A stretch of DNA of 64,000 nt from Leptodontidium sp. MPI-SDFR-AT-0119 (lineage: Eukaryota; Ascomycota; Leotiomycetes; Helotiales; Leptodontidiaceae), in contig JAHLEZ010000032.1 in assembly GCA_020726505.1 (NCBI GenBank), forward strand, positions 124,001 through 188,000. The letters are read 5' to 3'. Positions 31,901 to 43,920 of the stretch are shown here, in pieces. Numbering within the stretch: the first letter of the stretch is position 1; each line of letters starts with the position of its first letter. The translations under genes were made by a program, and so were the position numbers. The notes below the pieces were generated by a model. It worked only from the letters and a program-made list of their open reading frames with translations. It was not told the origin of the DNA and ran no database searches.

Positions 31901-34730
31901 GTGCCACGTCTCGACCGAATTATTGTCACGCGTAACGTACGCTTTAATAAAGACTTGTTTTATAAGTCAAGTCAAGAAGAAGTAATAATTACAGTTAAAG
32001 AAGCTTAATTAATTTGTGATTTTATCGAAAAAGATAAATTAGTCGTAAACTAGGCCGGAATCCTAGAGAATATTATAAGTAATAAGACTATTGAGGAAGC
32101 GACAGCTATAATTAAAAGTACTCTAATATTACTTTCTGAGCCTATTAAGGGACTGACTACTACTCCAGAAAGTCAAAACTCGGGGGTGAAGGATACTAGA
32201 GAACTAAGTATTATAATAGGACTTCTAACTCCTAAAGCCACTCTTATATTAAATGATGCGCCGGTTAAAGTACTAGTAGAGGGCAAGGAGTAGAGGTCGA
32301 GTGCGTACGACCTAGGGCTTACGCCAGGCATAGAATAAGACTCAGAGGGATCGCGTCTAAGTGAGAATATACAACTCATAGATCGAGCGTCAAACGTACT
32401 ATAAGACTAAGTTAAAGGTCCGTCTCGAGCTTCTAGACTCGAGATTTAAATACTGTCATTTACTCTAAAAGCGGATTACTTACGAGTGGAGTCACTACTA
32501 CTAAAAGAAGTATTAGAGGAACTAACTGAAAACTCTAATTAAGTAACTCAAGAAGTTATAAATAAAAGTCTAAAGTAATTAACTCCTTAAGCGCAAGCTC
32601 TTAGAACCTCGGATTCGTTATCGAAAGCAGTGACGCGCTCTCGGACTAAAGTGTTAGGAGCTTAATTAAACGTACGAGGACAGACGAGAGTAATAACACA
32701 CTCTTAAATAAAGGTTAAGGCTATTACGACTCAATTTAAAACTTCAAGTGCTCGAGAAAAGCTAATAAGGAGCACAAGAAAAAGAGGGAGACTACGTAAA
32801 GGAAGTAAAAGTAATAAAGTATTTATAACGCTTACTACTATCTTCAAAGAAACGCGCTCCTAAAAGGGCAACTCTAATCTCGGGGGTGACTTAAACCTTA
32901 GGAGTATAGACTTTAACGAGTATACCTTAATTAAGTATAATAATCTTTAATCCGAAATTAACTAGCTTCTTTATAGGCTTGTGCCTAATTAATATATATC
33001 TTAAGAAGAACAAGACAATTTTAGGGAATTAACTAAGACAATATATTTAGTAATCGCGGCAGTAATATAAGTAAATCGCCCGCTACTAAAAGGGAAGCTC
33101 TTACTTCTTAAAGTTAAAGTCCAAGATCTTCTACTAAAGCTAAAGAGGTGGAGTGATCTTAAGAACTACTTAATAAAAAGGTAGTTTCTAAAAGACTATA
33201 AGTTAGAAATAAGGAATATAAATAAATATAAATACTAACACTTACAGAAGTACGATTCGAGCACTATAGACACACTTGTCCCGCTTATGTAAGTCTTCAA
33301 ATATAAGCCTAATAAAGACGGATATATCTTAAGATATTACTCTTAAATAGTAGTTTAGGGTAATCTCTAAAGTAAAGTAACGATTATATTAATATACGCT
33401 AGTATACTCTCTATAAAGTCTTTTAGAATCGCTATAGCGCTCGTAGTCTATTTTGATTTAGAAGTCAAGTACTTCGACGTGATTAATACTTTTATTAATG
33501 CCTTAAGAGATATAAACGGTGAAATAGTATATTACTAATTTCTACTTAGTTTTTAATAGCTTAGCTAAGTATTATAAGTTAATCGCGCACTTTATAGAAT
33601 GCGTGATTCCCCTTACCTTTAGTATAAGTATATAAGTAAGACTCTAACTAATCTGGGGCTCTCTCTTTACTCAGAGGAGCCTTACATGTTTATAGATCTT
33701 AAACACAAAATCTTAGTCCTCTTTTACGTAGACAATATTTAAGTACTTTATTACCAAGATAATCAGAAGCTTAGACAAGATCTTATTAAGCGTCTAAACT
33801 AAGTATATAATATACATAATCTTGGAGACATTAAGTAATTCTTAGGGATTAAAGTATTACGTGATCGAAAGTACAAAACGATCTCCTTAGTCTACAACTA
33901 GTACCTTAAGAAGATCACTCGCAAATTTAAGTAAGTAGATAGCAATTGTCTAACGACACTACTACCACAAATCGATCTTGTCAAGTACACAGGACAAGCT
34001 TTTAAGAAACACATCAAAGTATACTAGGAGAGAGTAGGCTCCGTCTTATACGCAATAATTATTACAAGACCGGATATTATATATACAATTGCCCTACTCT
34101 TACAATTCGTAACAAACCTTAGGCCTAAACACTTCACTGTAATACATTAGCTCATTCGCTACTTGTTTAGTACGCGCTTCCTAGGTATTATTTATAGTAG
34201 GTATTATAGTAAAGTAATTATTATTACCTCCGACGCCTCTTTCGCTAATAATATTAAGACACGATAATTATCCCAGGGTTACGTGATCTTTCTATTTAAC
34301 GGGCTAGTAATTTAGAAAGTATCAAGATAAGTAATAATCACTACTTCAATAACTAAAGCAGAACTACTTACACTAAAATATATAAGTAAAGAAACTATAG
34401 CTCTTTAGCGCTTCTTCAAAAATCTGGCTCTTAATCTAAGTGAGACGTAGGAGATTCTATATAATAATCAATAAACTATTAGACTCGTTGTAAATAATAC
34501 TAAAAGGATCGTGACAAAGTTATATTATATTAATATTTATAATATATAATTAAAGTAAGAGTATACTCGCGGATCCTTTAAAGTAACATATCTTCTAACT
34601 ACTAATATGCCTACTAATAGTCTCACGAAGAATTTGTCTCACTAGAAGTTCGAGCTTTTCAGAGCTCTCTTAAACTTTAGTAATCACAGATCTCAAGTTA
34701 AGGAGCTTTAAATATATTTATTAAAAGTAT
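28904..34730 (+). pseudogene. Copia-B gag-pol polyprotein, RIP-inactivated
   Basis: ATG at 28,904 (MSSTSINEPIKLLLSK). The GAG-pre-integrase region at 30,884-31,190 is unusually open (102 codons) with WHLRSKYLRPDALRKL and CKYCALTYVSQ. Integrase continues with WDLFDYLIGFKN (31,203) and AERAG near 31,520. RT has LEVKYFDVINTFINAL at about 33,460-33,506 and LFYVDNI at about 33,720, in the position of the YVDD active site. RNase H shows TSITKAELLTL at about 34,346-34,377 and the NQ-TIRLV motif near 34,465. Stops are frequent elsewhere. The frame becomes unrecognisable after about 34,730. Confidence 0.85.
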
Positions 34731-34952
34731 ATTAAGGAATTCTATATTATTTTCATTTATAAAAACTTTTTTATTTAATAAATTAAGTATCTTTATAACT
34801 AAAACACTAGAAATCCACCTAATTCTACTCAAATCCTACAGTAGATCTGACTAAACTTAGCTAAAGATCTTATAAATTTATAAAAAAAAAAAAACTTAAC
34901 TGAAACTCTACGTAAAAACAAAAAGATCCCTGCAAGCCTAGTCAAATCTTAC

Positions 34953-36259
34953 TCAAACCTGAAGTTCTTTAGACTGAAGTATACTAGTTATGTTTTCAAA
35001 TATATTCGTTATATTTATAGACTTTCTGTGCTTTCCTGTAACTCTATTAACTCTAGTTCTAGTCTTATTATCCGAGTTATTTTTCTTACTATACTTAAGA
35101 GGAGGACGGCGCGAAGAAGAGGGAACGATCTTATTAGTCTCCTCTTCGGAGCTCAAAGACTTACTTAAATACTCGAGGAGGGTCTTGACAATAATACGAT
35201 ACTTCTTAATAGACTTAAAATAATTAACTTAATAATCGCTAATAATTTATTAGAAAATCACATACCTTTTAATCGTTAGTATTAATAGCGCGGACTAATC
35301 TCTTACTGTACTTTAGAAGATTGTTAGTAGCAGGAGAGTATATATGTCCACTAGTGTAAGTAAAGTAGCGATTACTAGCCGAAGTAGTATTTATATAATA
35401 GTAGCCTCGATCTCCTTTACTAAAGGCAGTAACTTAGATATATAGTAAATAAAGATTAGTAAATTCGCGGCTTATAGTATTATTAGTGTATATTCTAATA
35501 CTCGATCAACGAAAGTGAGATTTAAACAAATAAAAAGGAATATATATTATAAGTTCTTCTCACTAACGAAGATCCCTTAGAACTCTTGCGAGACTAGTGA
35601 GGAGAAGTAAAAACACTAACGCGTTTACGAAGTTAGAGATTAAGAACTTTATTTAATACTCTTTTAAGAGTCTTTAGAGTATTAATAAAAACTTAAACAA
35701 CTATCTTAAATAACGTACGAGTAACGCGAACAAAAAGTAAAGATTTTAATAAGAAGAGGCGAATAGAAGTACGACGAAAGCGGCGAGGAATAAGTAAGAT
35801 GTTATCGTTAGAGTTAAATATATCCGCAGAATAAAGGGGATCGCTTAAGAAGACAATAAAACAAGAGAGTGTAAAAGAAATAAAGGAGGCACCGCCGGCA
35901 AACTTATTTTTATTATTATCGATCTCGCCGAAGACATCCTTAAGCTTATTATTATCGTCTTCTTAAATAGGAGATAGTGAGGCGGATACTTCTATAATAA
36001 TCATTTATTACCTAAAGAGTTAGTTCAATACTCGAAAGTGAGGGGGTAAGAGATAAAAGTATAGAAATAAATAATCAAAGATAAGGAAATAAATACTTGT
36101 AACTTAGAATCTTTAGCGACGTTATTCTTATATAACTTCACGCTCTATATTAGAGCTACCTTCCTCGCGGGCAATCTAACGATTTATTCGATTAGTGAGA
36201 GCCCTAGAACGTTCTTATAAACTCTTAGTAGTCTTAAAAGGAGTAGATTTATTAAGCAT
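34953..36259 (-). pseudogene. Antisense reading frame in the Copia-B 3' region
   Basis: From an ATG at 36,259-36,257 (MLNKSTPFKTTKSL) the minus strand holds one frame for about 190 codons, broken only by TAA/TAG. The start is Arg-rich (ERSRALTNRINR), then a hydrophobic stretch, then EDDNNKLKDVFGEIDNNKNK at about 35,960-35,900 and RRFRRTSIRLFLLKS near 35,790. A second open stretch at 34,953-35,156 (SSEEETNKIVPSSSRRP) may be its continuation in another frame. I do not recognise the protein and see no clear Cys motif, unlike Copia-A and Copia-C. The shared position and orientation make it of interest. Confidence 0.45.
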
Positions 36260-37027
36260 CTTAGAATACTCGATAATGAATTTAATAATATGAAAGAAGA
36301 AGAAAGGAATAAAAGGGCAAATGTAAAGGTATATATTAGCGTTAGTAATATTAAAAAAGGGTTATTATTAGTAGAAAAGGAGGGCAGTATTTATAGTTAT
36401 AGGCGGAAGGCTCACGATTACTAATCGCGCGCACGGTTTACTAATTAATACTACTTACCGGGTAAGTAGAAACCTCTGCACTAACCCGACGTAACTCAGC
36501 TAATTAAAGTATTAAGCGCCACTTCCTAACCTAATATAATCACTAACGACGTCTAATTAACTAATTAACACCTTAATTGCACTTGTCTCACTTTAGACCA
36601 GGCTATCTATCTTATAGTAAGATCTCAGCCTTATAATCTATAGATCGTACTCTCTTTCTAGAGACTTTATCTTACATTTTTATATCTATAATTTAGAATA
36701 AACATATAAATACTCTTGTGTTTATAATACGCCTTATTTACGTACTCTTATTTAATATTTAAGATCTTAACGCGGCGACCCGTGTTATTATTTACTTTTT
36801 AAGGGGTACGCGTTCATTAGTAAACGAGCTCCCAATTACGCGCTTAACTACGTATTATACTTTCTTTTGTCACAACTCACTTAACGACTATATAATAGTC
36901 TTAATTAGTCTTTCCTAGAGCCTTATTTGTTTACCTAGAGTACGTATAAGGCATCTCCTAATCTCCTTAGTACGCCTCTTTAATACTAAGCTTAACGTCC
37001 TTATAACTACAGCTTATTATAGGGGTA

Positions 37028-37224
37028 TGTCGCGCACTAGCGCAGTTCTTTAGTCTAGTATATACTTGCGTAAGCACTCCAGGTATATAAACCCAGTCTC
37101 TAGCTCCTCTCTTTAGGAGGACAACGCTTAATTCAATAAAAATCTTTAAACACACTTTCTAGAACCTCACCTAATCGTAGAATCTTTCAAACCCCTGAGC
37201 TAATACTCGTTCTTCTACACGACA
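37028..37224 (+). repeat. Copia-B 3' LTR
   Basis: 197 bp, same ends as the 5' copy, then CCACC. Differences from the 5' LTR are transitions. Confidence 0.92.
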
Positions 37225-40200
37225 CCACCATAATACCTAATTTACGGAGTCGACTTCGATAGTCGACTCGCACTTACCTCCCGCGCTAAGTATAAATACC
37301 TTAGACTTAACTTCTTTCTTAAGTTAATTATAGTTAATAAAGTTCACTAGAAAGTTTATAAGAAGAAGTCAAGTAATTACCCCTTTTTTAAATCTTAAGT
37401 TACGCTCTGATTTTATAGCTAATTTTAGCCGGCGCGCTAAGTCAAATTTCGACGTATACGTTAATTACTTCCTTACTTTCTTAATAACCTTGGAACTTAT
37501 TACTGTTAATCCCTCGACTATTGCTAAGTTTAGAAAACTAGCGATTATATTAATAAAAAATTAAACCCAGTATCCCGCGCAACATAGTCGAATTATGTCG
37601 AATACTAAAGATATTAATTTTATAAATATACAGTTATTAAGCTTACACTTATAGTTAATCTTTAACCACAGAACTATTATAAGTTATAGAAAGAAAGATT
37701 AAGGAAATCCGCTATAGTCGTGCCAGAAGTGTAAAGTCGAGAATTTATACTCCCCCGGAATCGAGCCCACGGCGCTAGTAGAGGAAATTCACCCCCCTGT
37801 CTCTTTAACACTTAATACTTCGTTTACTTTTTTTTTCCTTCTTATTTTAAGTATAAAACCCCTTACGTATTCTTTACTTTCTTTTCTTATTATACCTTCT
37901 AATAAATACTTTATTTTGAAATATATAATAGCCTCTAAAAGTGGCCGCGTCGCTATATTAATTAGAGAGGTTACGCTAATAATAAATTCTATATTAATCT
38001 CTAAGAGTTAAAAATACTCAAATCTATGCCTTTTAAGAGTATAGTATCGCCCCTAACTAATCCCTAATACTAGTACTACTATTAAACTTACCTCTATTAT
38101 TAATACTTTATATACCACAGAGCTCTCGCATTAACAAGTGCGACATATAACAAAGCCTAAAGAGCGCGCGCACTTCGCTACTAACGGTCCTCCACTTTAG
38201 CTAGGAAGTATATTAAATAACTAGCCTAGTTAATATATATAATAGTCCTTACGACTAGACAACATATATATCTTAACTAAACTAGCCCGAATAAAAGTTA
38301 CTAAGCCAGAAAGCGGAACCGCCGAGCTTTTATACCCCCGAGACTAGACTGACTCCCCCTAATTCGCTCCTTCCACGCGTAGAACACATATTAAAGACTA
38401 CGCTAATTCACTTCAAAAGATACAAACGCAATTCTCTTTTATACACGACTCGATTATAAAAGCTCCTCCTTCCCTAACTTCTTCTCCTTAACCACGAGAT
38501 AAGTTATTAATTACAAAGCGACGTAAGAAAGCTCGTCGACGCCTAATCATTAAGATCTTCTTAATTAACACTATAATATTTTATATATTAATAAAACGAA
38601 AGTCTAAAGATAAGATATTCGTAATAACCTTTTAAGAGATTAATACTTTAATTAATTAAAGAAGCTAAAAGCGAGAAAAAGCCGCTGTTATAGCAGCCTT
38701 AACTATCGAACTCACTTACCGCCGCCAATCAGCCATACAGTTTGTACTTTCTATTTAAGAGCTAGATATTAAACTACTAATTCCCCTAAAATATACTAAT
38801 TAGACTCACGTATTCTCTAAGGCAGAAAGTAATATTCTCCCCCCCTATCGCTTGTACAATTACAAAATTAAACTAAAAGAAGAAGGTAAGAAAGTACTCA
38901 AGTATTCGCTATTATATAAGATATTAACTAAAGAACTTAAGGCTATTAAAGAATATATTATAGATAACTTAAACAAAGGATTTATTAAGCCGTCTCAAGT
39001 ACTATTCGCTGCCCCCATCCTCTTTGTTAAGAAGCCGAATAACTCCCTACGGTTATATATTAACTTTCGAGTACTAAATTCCCTTACTCGAAAGAACTAA
39101 TACCCTTTACCTTTAATTAATGAGACCCTAGCTCGTATAGCTAATACTTACATCTTTATTAAATTAGATATTTGTCAAGCCTTTCACTAAATCCGAATGA
39201 ACCTAGTATTAAAGGAGTACATTACCTTTCGCACGAGATACAGCGCATATAAGTACAAAGTTCTTCTATTTGGCTTGACTAATAGCCCTGCCACTTACTA
39301 ACGCTACATAAACGATATTCTCTTTGATTACTTTAATGATTTCTATATAGCGTACTTAAACGACATTCTCATATACTCTAAGGACCCCTTACAATACTAA
39401 CTCTACGTTAAAAAGGTACTTTAACGTCTCAACGACGCTAGACTACAAGCCGACCTAAAGAAGTGTAAGTTTAGAGTAATATAAACTAAGCACTTAAGAT
39501 TTATTATATTAACTTCTGGCCTAAAAGTTAATCCCAAGAAAGTCTCTGTCGTTCGTAAATAGACTTACTTTAACTCTATTAAAGGTGTGTAGTCTTTTCT
39601 TAGTTTTTATAACTTTTACTAAAGATTTATCCGCGACTACGGTATTATAACAAAACCCCTTATTTAATTAACTAAGAATAACGTTTCTTTCCACTTTACC
39701 GCAGAGTACAAAGATGCCTTCGACCTCCTTAAATATACTCTCACGTCTACACTTCTCTTAAGACACTACTAACAAGATTTACCTTGCCTTCTAGAGACGG
39801 ATGTTAATAATAGTGTTATAACTAGAGTCCTTTCTTAATAATACGGCGACGACTAGTTCCCTATTACTTTCTTTTTAAAGACTATATTACTTATTAAGCT
39901 CAATTATATAGTACACGACAAAAAGATACTAGCCATTATTAGATCCTTTGGGCACTAGCGTACTAAGTTAATAAGAGCCCCTTACTAAGTCTATATTATG
40001 ACAAACCACAAGGCCTTAAAATACTTTATAACCTCTAAGTAATTAAATATTAAGCAAGCACGATAGATAGAGCTCCTAGTAAACTATAATTTCATAATCA
40101 CATACCGCCCTAGAATCTATAACCCCCTAATAAACACACTTTCCCGCAAGCTAAATAAGTTAGATTAATAAACTTTGCGAAGAAGACTCAACGCCTTTAA

Positions 40201-41898
40201 TAACTCCTACGCTAAGACTAAGTTAACCTTAGCTTACTATCTACAAAGTTGCGGCCGCCTAACGACGCCGACGCGCTAGTAGTTAACGTTAAGCTCACTA
40301 CCCTTACACTAACATTCTCTATCGTACAATAAATCCTAAAGGCTAACCGCACTACTTCTTCCTTACAAGCTCTACGTAAACAAGTTATATTAAACTCTCT
40401 AAGTAAACTTAACCTAGAAGGTGACCTCTTGCTCAACGACGGCCGTCTCTTAGTCCCTAATGTTAATTACCTCTGAACCCTCCTTATATAAGAGGTCTAT
40501 GATCGAGTTACTATAGCGTACCCTAGTGCTAAAAAGACGATCTAAATGCTCTCTTCTTAGTACTAATAACATAAAATCACGTTTATAGTTTAGTAGTACT
40601 ACTGTAATTATTATATATATTAACGAATTTAAGTTCCCTAAGATAAAAAGCCCGGATTCCTTTATCCTCTCCTTGTTCTGTCTAGATTATAAGAACATAT
40701 TACCGTAGACTACTACTCCTTTACTAAAGACAAGCATAGATTCGACAACGTCCTCGTCTTTATTAATAGATTTAGTAAATAAGTTATTAGTATCCTTTAC
40801 TAAAAGACGATAAATACTCAGAAGCTAGCTATTATATATATATACTATATATATTGTTACTTTAGCGCTCCCTTAACTATTACTTCTAATAAAGGCCCTT
40901 AGTTTATCTCTAAGTTTTGGACCGCCCTTAATAAGATCCTCGGAACTAAGAGATAGTTATCCACTATTAACCACCTACAAACAAACGGCCAGACTAAAGT
41001 ATATAACTAATACCTACAGAAACGACTCCGACCTTTTATTACGTATTACTAAGACGACTAGTCAAAGTACCTCCCTATTATAAACTACGCCTAGATGTCC
41101 CTCCCATACGATTCCTTAGGGGGACTCTCTTTATTTAAGGTAATTTATAGATATATACTACGCACAAATTAAGACTAAAAAATCGACTTGCTAAACTTAG
41201 TTACCCCCGCTAATAAGTTAAACACTCAATAAGCTATTAATTATACTTAACGCCATAAGAAAGTATAAGATATAACTCGGTCGAACTTCACTATAGCCTA
41301 AGCTAAGATAGTTAGGTCCTACAACGCCTCTCGCCGCGATGTCGACTTTAATAAAGACAGCCTAGTTTAGCTCGACATACGTTACTTTAAGACACTCCGT
41401 TTATCTAAGAAGTTAGATATACTAATTAATAGACTATTTAAAGTACTCGAGAAGGTAAGACACTCGTACCGCCTAGAATTACTAGCGAGTATAAAGGTCT
41501 ATAACGTCTTTCCGGCTAGTAAGCTACGCCGAGACCCTAACGACCCCCTACTAGGCTAAGTATAAGATGCCCCCCCGCTAATTAACATTATAAGTAACGA
41601 CGAGTAAGAACTAGAAAAAGTACTTACTTATTATAAAAAGGGCAAGACTCTGTCTTACTGTGTCACTTGGCTTAATTAAGACGTTAACTTAGACTAGTAC
41701 GATACCTTTAACCTTAAGTACGCTCCGCACAAAGTCAGGGATTTCCACCTTAATCACCCTAAGTAAGTAAGACCCCCTACTAAGCTACCTAAATAGATTA
41801 AAGTATAAGAAGATAATATTAACGACTACAACGACCTCAATAATAACAAGGAGATAAACTAACGCTTAAGGACAAGCTTTTTCTAGAGGGGAGAGTAG
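37225..41898 (+). pseudogene. pol: Gypsy-2 pol, main part (RT, RNase H, integrase, chromodomain)
   Basis: Continues Gypsy-2 pol after Copia-B and aligns with Gypsy-1 pol to its end. The RT N-terminal region 38,852-39,100 is open for 82 codons (NYKIKLKEEGKKVLKYSLLYK, FVKKPNNSLRLYINFRVLN); the YLDD region near 39,355 has become YLNDI. RNase H lies near 39,790-40,030, with TAA at the same place as the Gypsy-1 stop (about 39,987). The integrase HHCC/DDE region lies at about 40,490-41,010 and the chromodomain near 41,600-41,720. The polypurine tract is reduced to AGAGGGGAGAGTAG. Stops throughout. Confidence 0.88.
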
Positions 41899-42145
41899 TA
41901 TGACGACTGTCGCTGTCCAGAGCCTCATTTCCACCGGCTCCACTTAGTACTGCCTAATCGGGACGTACCGAGATTACTATAGTACTAGGTAAATTAACCT
42001 CTTATATATAAACTTATTCTTTCCTTACCTTCTTTCCTTTATAGTTGTAGATTCTAAGTTGATACTTAGTATCGTCATATGTCCTGTGTTGATATATAAG
42101 GCGTCAGTTACACGTGATTGCCGTCTTTCTAGGGCAAGCGTCACA
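41899..42145 (+). repeat. Gypsy-2 3' LTR
   Basis: 247 bp. The first bases are TATGACG, from TGTGACG by a G-to-A change, and the end is CGTCACA. Followed by GTTAA. Confidence 0.93.
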
Positions 42146-43600
42146 GTTAATTTCTTCCGTGTTTTTATTAAATGCCCCTATATTAATTAATAGTTCTTAA
42201 AAGAATTTGTTTATTTATTACGTTATATAAGCCTCGCTTAGAGCGGGTCTCTTAACTTTGCTTTCTAAGATGTAAGTAGCCTTCTTCTTTTTAAGTTATC
42301 TAATAACTTCTTGTATATTATATTATACCTTACTTATTATAAATATAGTCGTGAAGTTTGCGGTATTATTACTATTATCGTTATCGGAACTTTCTAAAGA
42401 GTCGTTAATATCTATTAAAGTATTTAAATCTACATCTTAGTAGTTTTCTAAATAGTATTTAGATATAATTTAGTTCTAATCCAAATTAGAGTCGATCTTC
42501 TTAATATAAGTTAAGTAGCTCCTAAAAGTCTTATCTATAGCTCTTACTCCTTCAGTCTTACGCGCCGCGAAGTATCTTGCTTTAGACGTTACTTACTCTT
42601 CGTTTAAGTAGCAACTACTATAGCAATTTATTTTCTTATAAATAATATAGCCTGTGTAGCTTAATATAAGTTAGAATTTGTTTTCGCGTTTGTTTCTACT
42701 TGAAAATTTCATCCTATAGTTAAAGTAATAAGCCGTCTTATTTATAATATAAGATTAATAGCGATTTATATATAATCCAAAGTATTTACTTACCCTCGAT
42801 CCCGAGTTATAAGTTACCTTAACGCCGACGGCGGAGCGAAGATTATTTATTAACGTAAGGAAAGTAAGGGGTGCCTAAAATAAGGCTATCTTAAAGAGGG
42901 GGTTTCTTACTATTCCTTACACGAGTTTATTACAGAATATCTTGTCGTTTCGTATATTATTATTCTTTAAGCTAAGCTAAATACTTTGTAGTTCTTTAGC
43001 GAAGTTCTTTAATTAAGTTAATATTAGTTTTTTCGTTTAGTAAGGCTTCTTTTAAAATAACGAGAAAGTTAGACTAAACCACCGGCTAAGGAACTTATTA
43101 GCTTTTTCTTTTATCTTAAAGTGTTCGTAAGTCGTTTTAATAAGTTTATTAAATGAGTACCCCTTATTCTGGAGGTACTGGTAGTAATACGAACTAGCTT
43201 CGTCTCGTAATATCGACGGAAAGGCTTGGTTTTAGACCTTAGTTTTAACTAATACTTTCTAACATAAGTTAGCGAAGATATAGAGCTTTTTATCTAAGTA
43301 ATCCTTATCTCCGCTGTATTGGAGCTTCTTGGTGTATATCTTAGTAAGGTTTATTAACGATTTTGCCTAGTCTAGGGTTAATAGACTTATAATATATTAT
43401 AATAGTCGAATTAGTTTCGTATGTGGTCTGGTAGTCCTAAGAACCTTAAATAGTAGTAATGACTCGTCCCGTAAGTATATTACTAGCGTTAGTATAAGAT
43501 TTAGTAACGCGTGGTTATTTAATCTCTACGGGTAGAAATTAGTTAAGAGATCCCTTTTAAAAGTAAATAAGAACTTCTTCTTTAGGACTATAAGTAAGGG
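42146..43600 (-). pseudogene. Copia-C gag region
   Basis: Minus strand reads a Ty1/Copia gag in one frame from about 43,390 to 42,450: LTKIYTKKLQYSGDKDYLDKK, SILRDEASSYYYQYL, NNDIRNDK-like and LINNLRSAVGV, then a Cys/Tyr-rich stretch INCYSSCYLNEE near 42,640 that fits a decayed zinc knuckle. It is the upstream continuation of the integrase at 24,052-26,050, separated by Gypsy-2. The 5' LTR and start of Copia-C could not be placed; the boundary with Gypsy-D lies somewhere in 43,400-43,920. Confidence 0.7.
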
Positions 43601-43920
43601 GGTTATATTATATAAATCCTCGACCTCATCTCCTTTAATAAAAGAGATTTTAAGTGATTCTAATAGCTAAATCGTCTTCGTAAGCTTTACTTTTAACCCT
43701 TTCGAAGGAGTGTCTTTCTCTACGGAATAAATAATCACTTCTAGTTAGTGTTATAAAGACATTAGGGATTAATTTTATTAAAGTATTATTAAAAATAGCA
43801 GTAATAGGCGAGAGACTAATTCCCGGATGTGATTTAGTATTAATTCGGGGTAGTTCCGAATTTATATCTCTATTTAATCCTTTAGTCACAAATTTTCCTT
43901 AACTTATATTACCTTTACTA
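43601..43920 (-). other. Unresolved junction between Copia-C and Gypsy-D
   Basis: Contains a minus-strand open frame of 79 codons (43,650-43,889) that resembles neither neighbour. The region may hold the 5' end of Copia-C or a deletion scar. Confidence 0.35.

Larger units (their letters stand above)
28583..37224 (+). mobile_element. Copia-B, decayed Ty1/Copia element nested in Gypsy-2
   Basis: 8,642 bp with 197-bp LTRs (28,583-28,779 and 37,028-37,224; TGTCGCGC to TACGACA) and target duplication CCACC on both sides. Large for a Copia element because a region of about 2.3 kb lies between RNase H and the 3' LTR. That region carries an antisense frame. Gag-pol order and wording are close to Copia-A, so the two are the same broad lineage, but the LTRs are unrelated by eye. 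RIP is heavy. Confidence 0.93.
26051..42145 (+). mobile_element. Gypsy-2, RIPped chromodomain Gypsy element carrying Copia-B
   Basis: The 247-bp LTRs (26,051-26,297 and 41,899-42,145) are close relatives of the Gypsy-1 LTR and are flanked by GTTAA (26,046-26,050 and 42,146-42,150). Without Copia-B the element would be about 7.45 kb, close to the 7.35 kb of Gypsy-1, and the two align over gag and pol. Most differences are C-to-T or G-to-A. It lies in Copia-C between gag and integrase, in the opposite orientation. Confidence 0.94.

Noticed and set aside
34990..35223. Plus-strand hydrophobic open frame resembling a small membrane protein
   Set aside because: It is the exact mirror of the minus-strand Ser/Glu/Lys-rich frame and AT-rich DNA readily gives Leu/Ile/Val-rich shadows. 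The minus frame has the better case.
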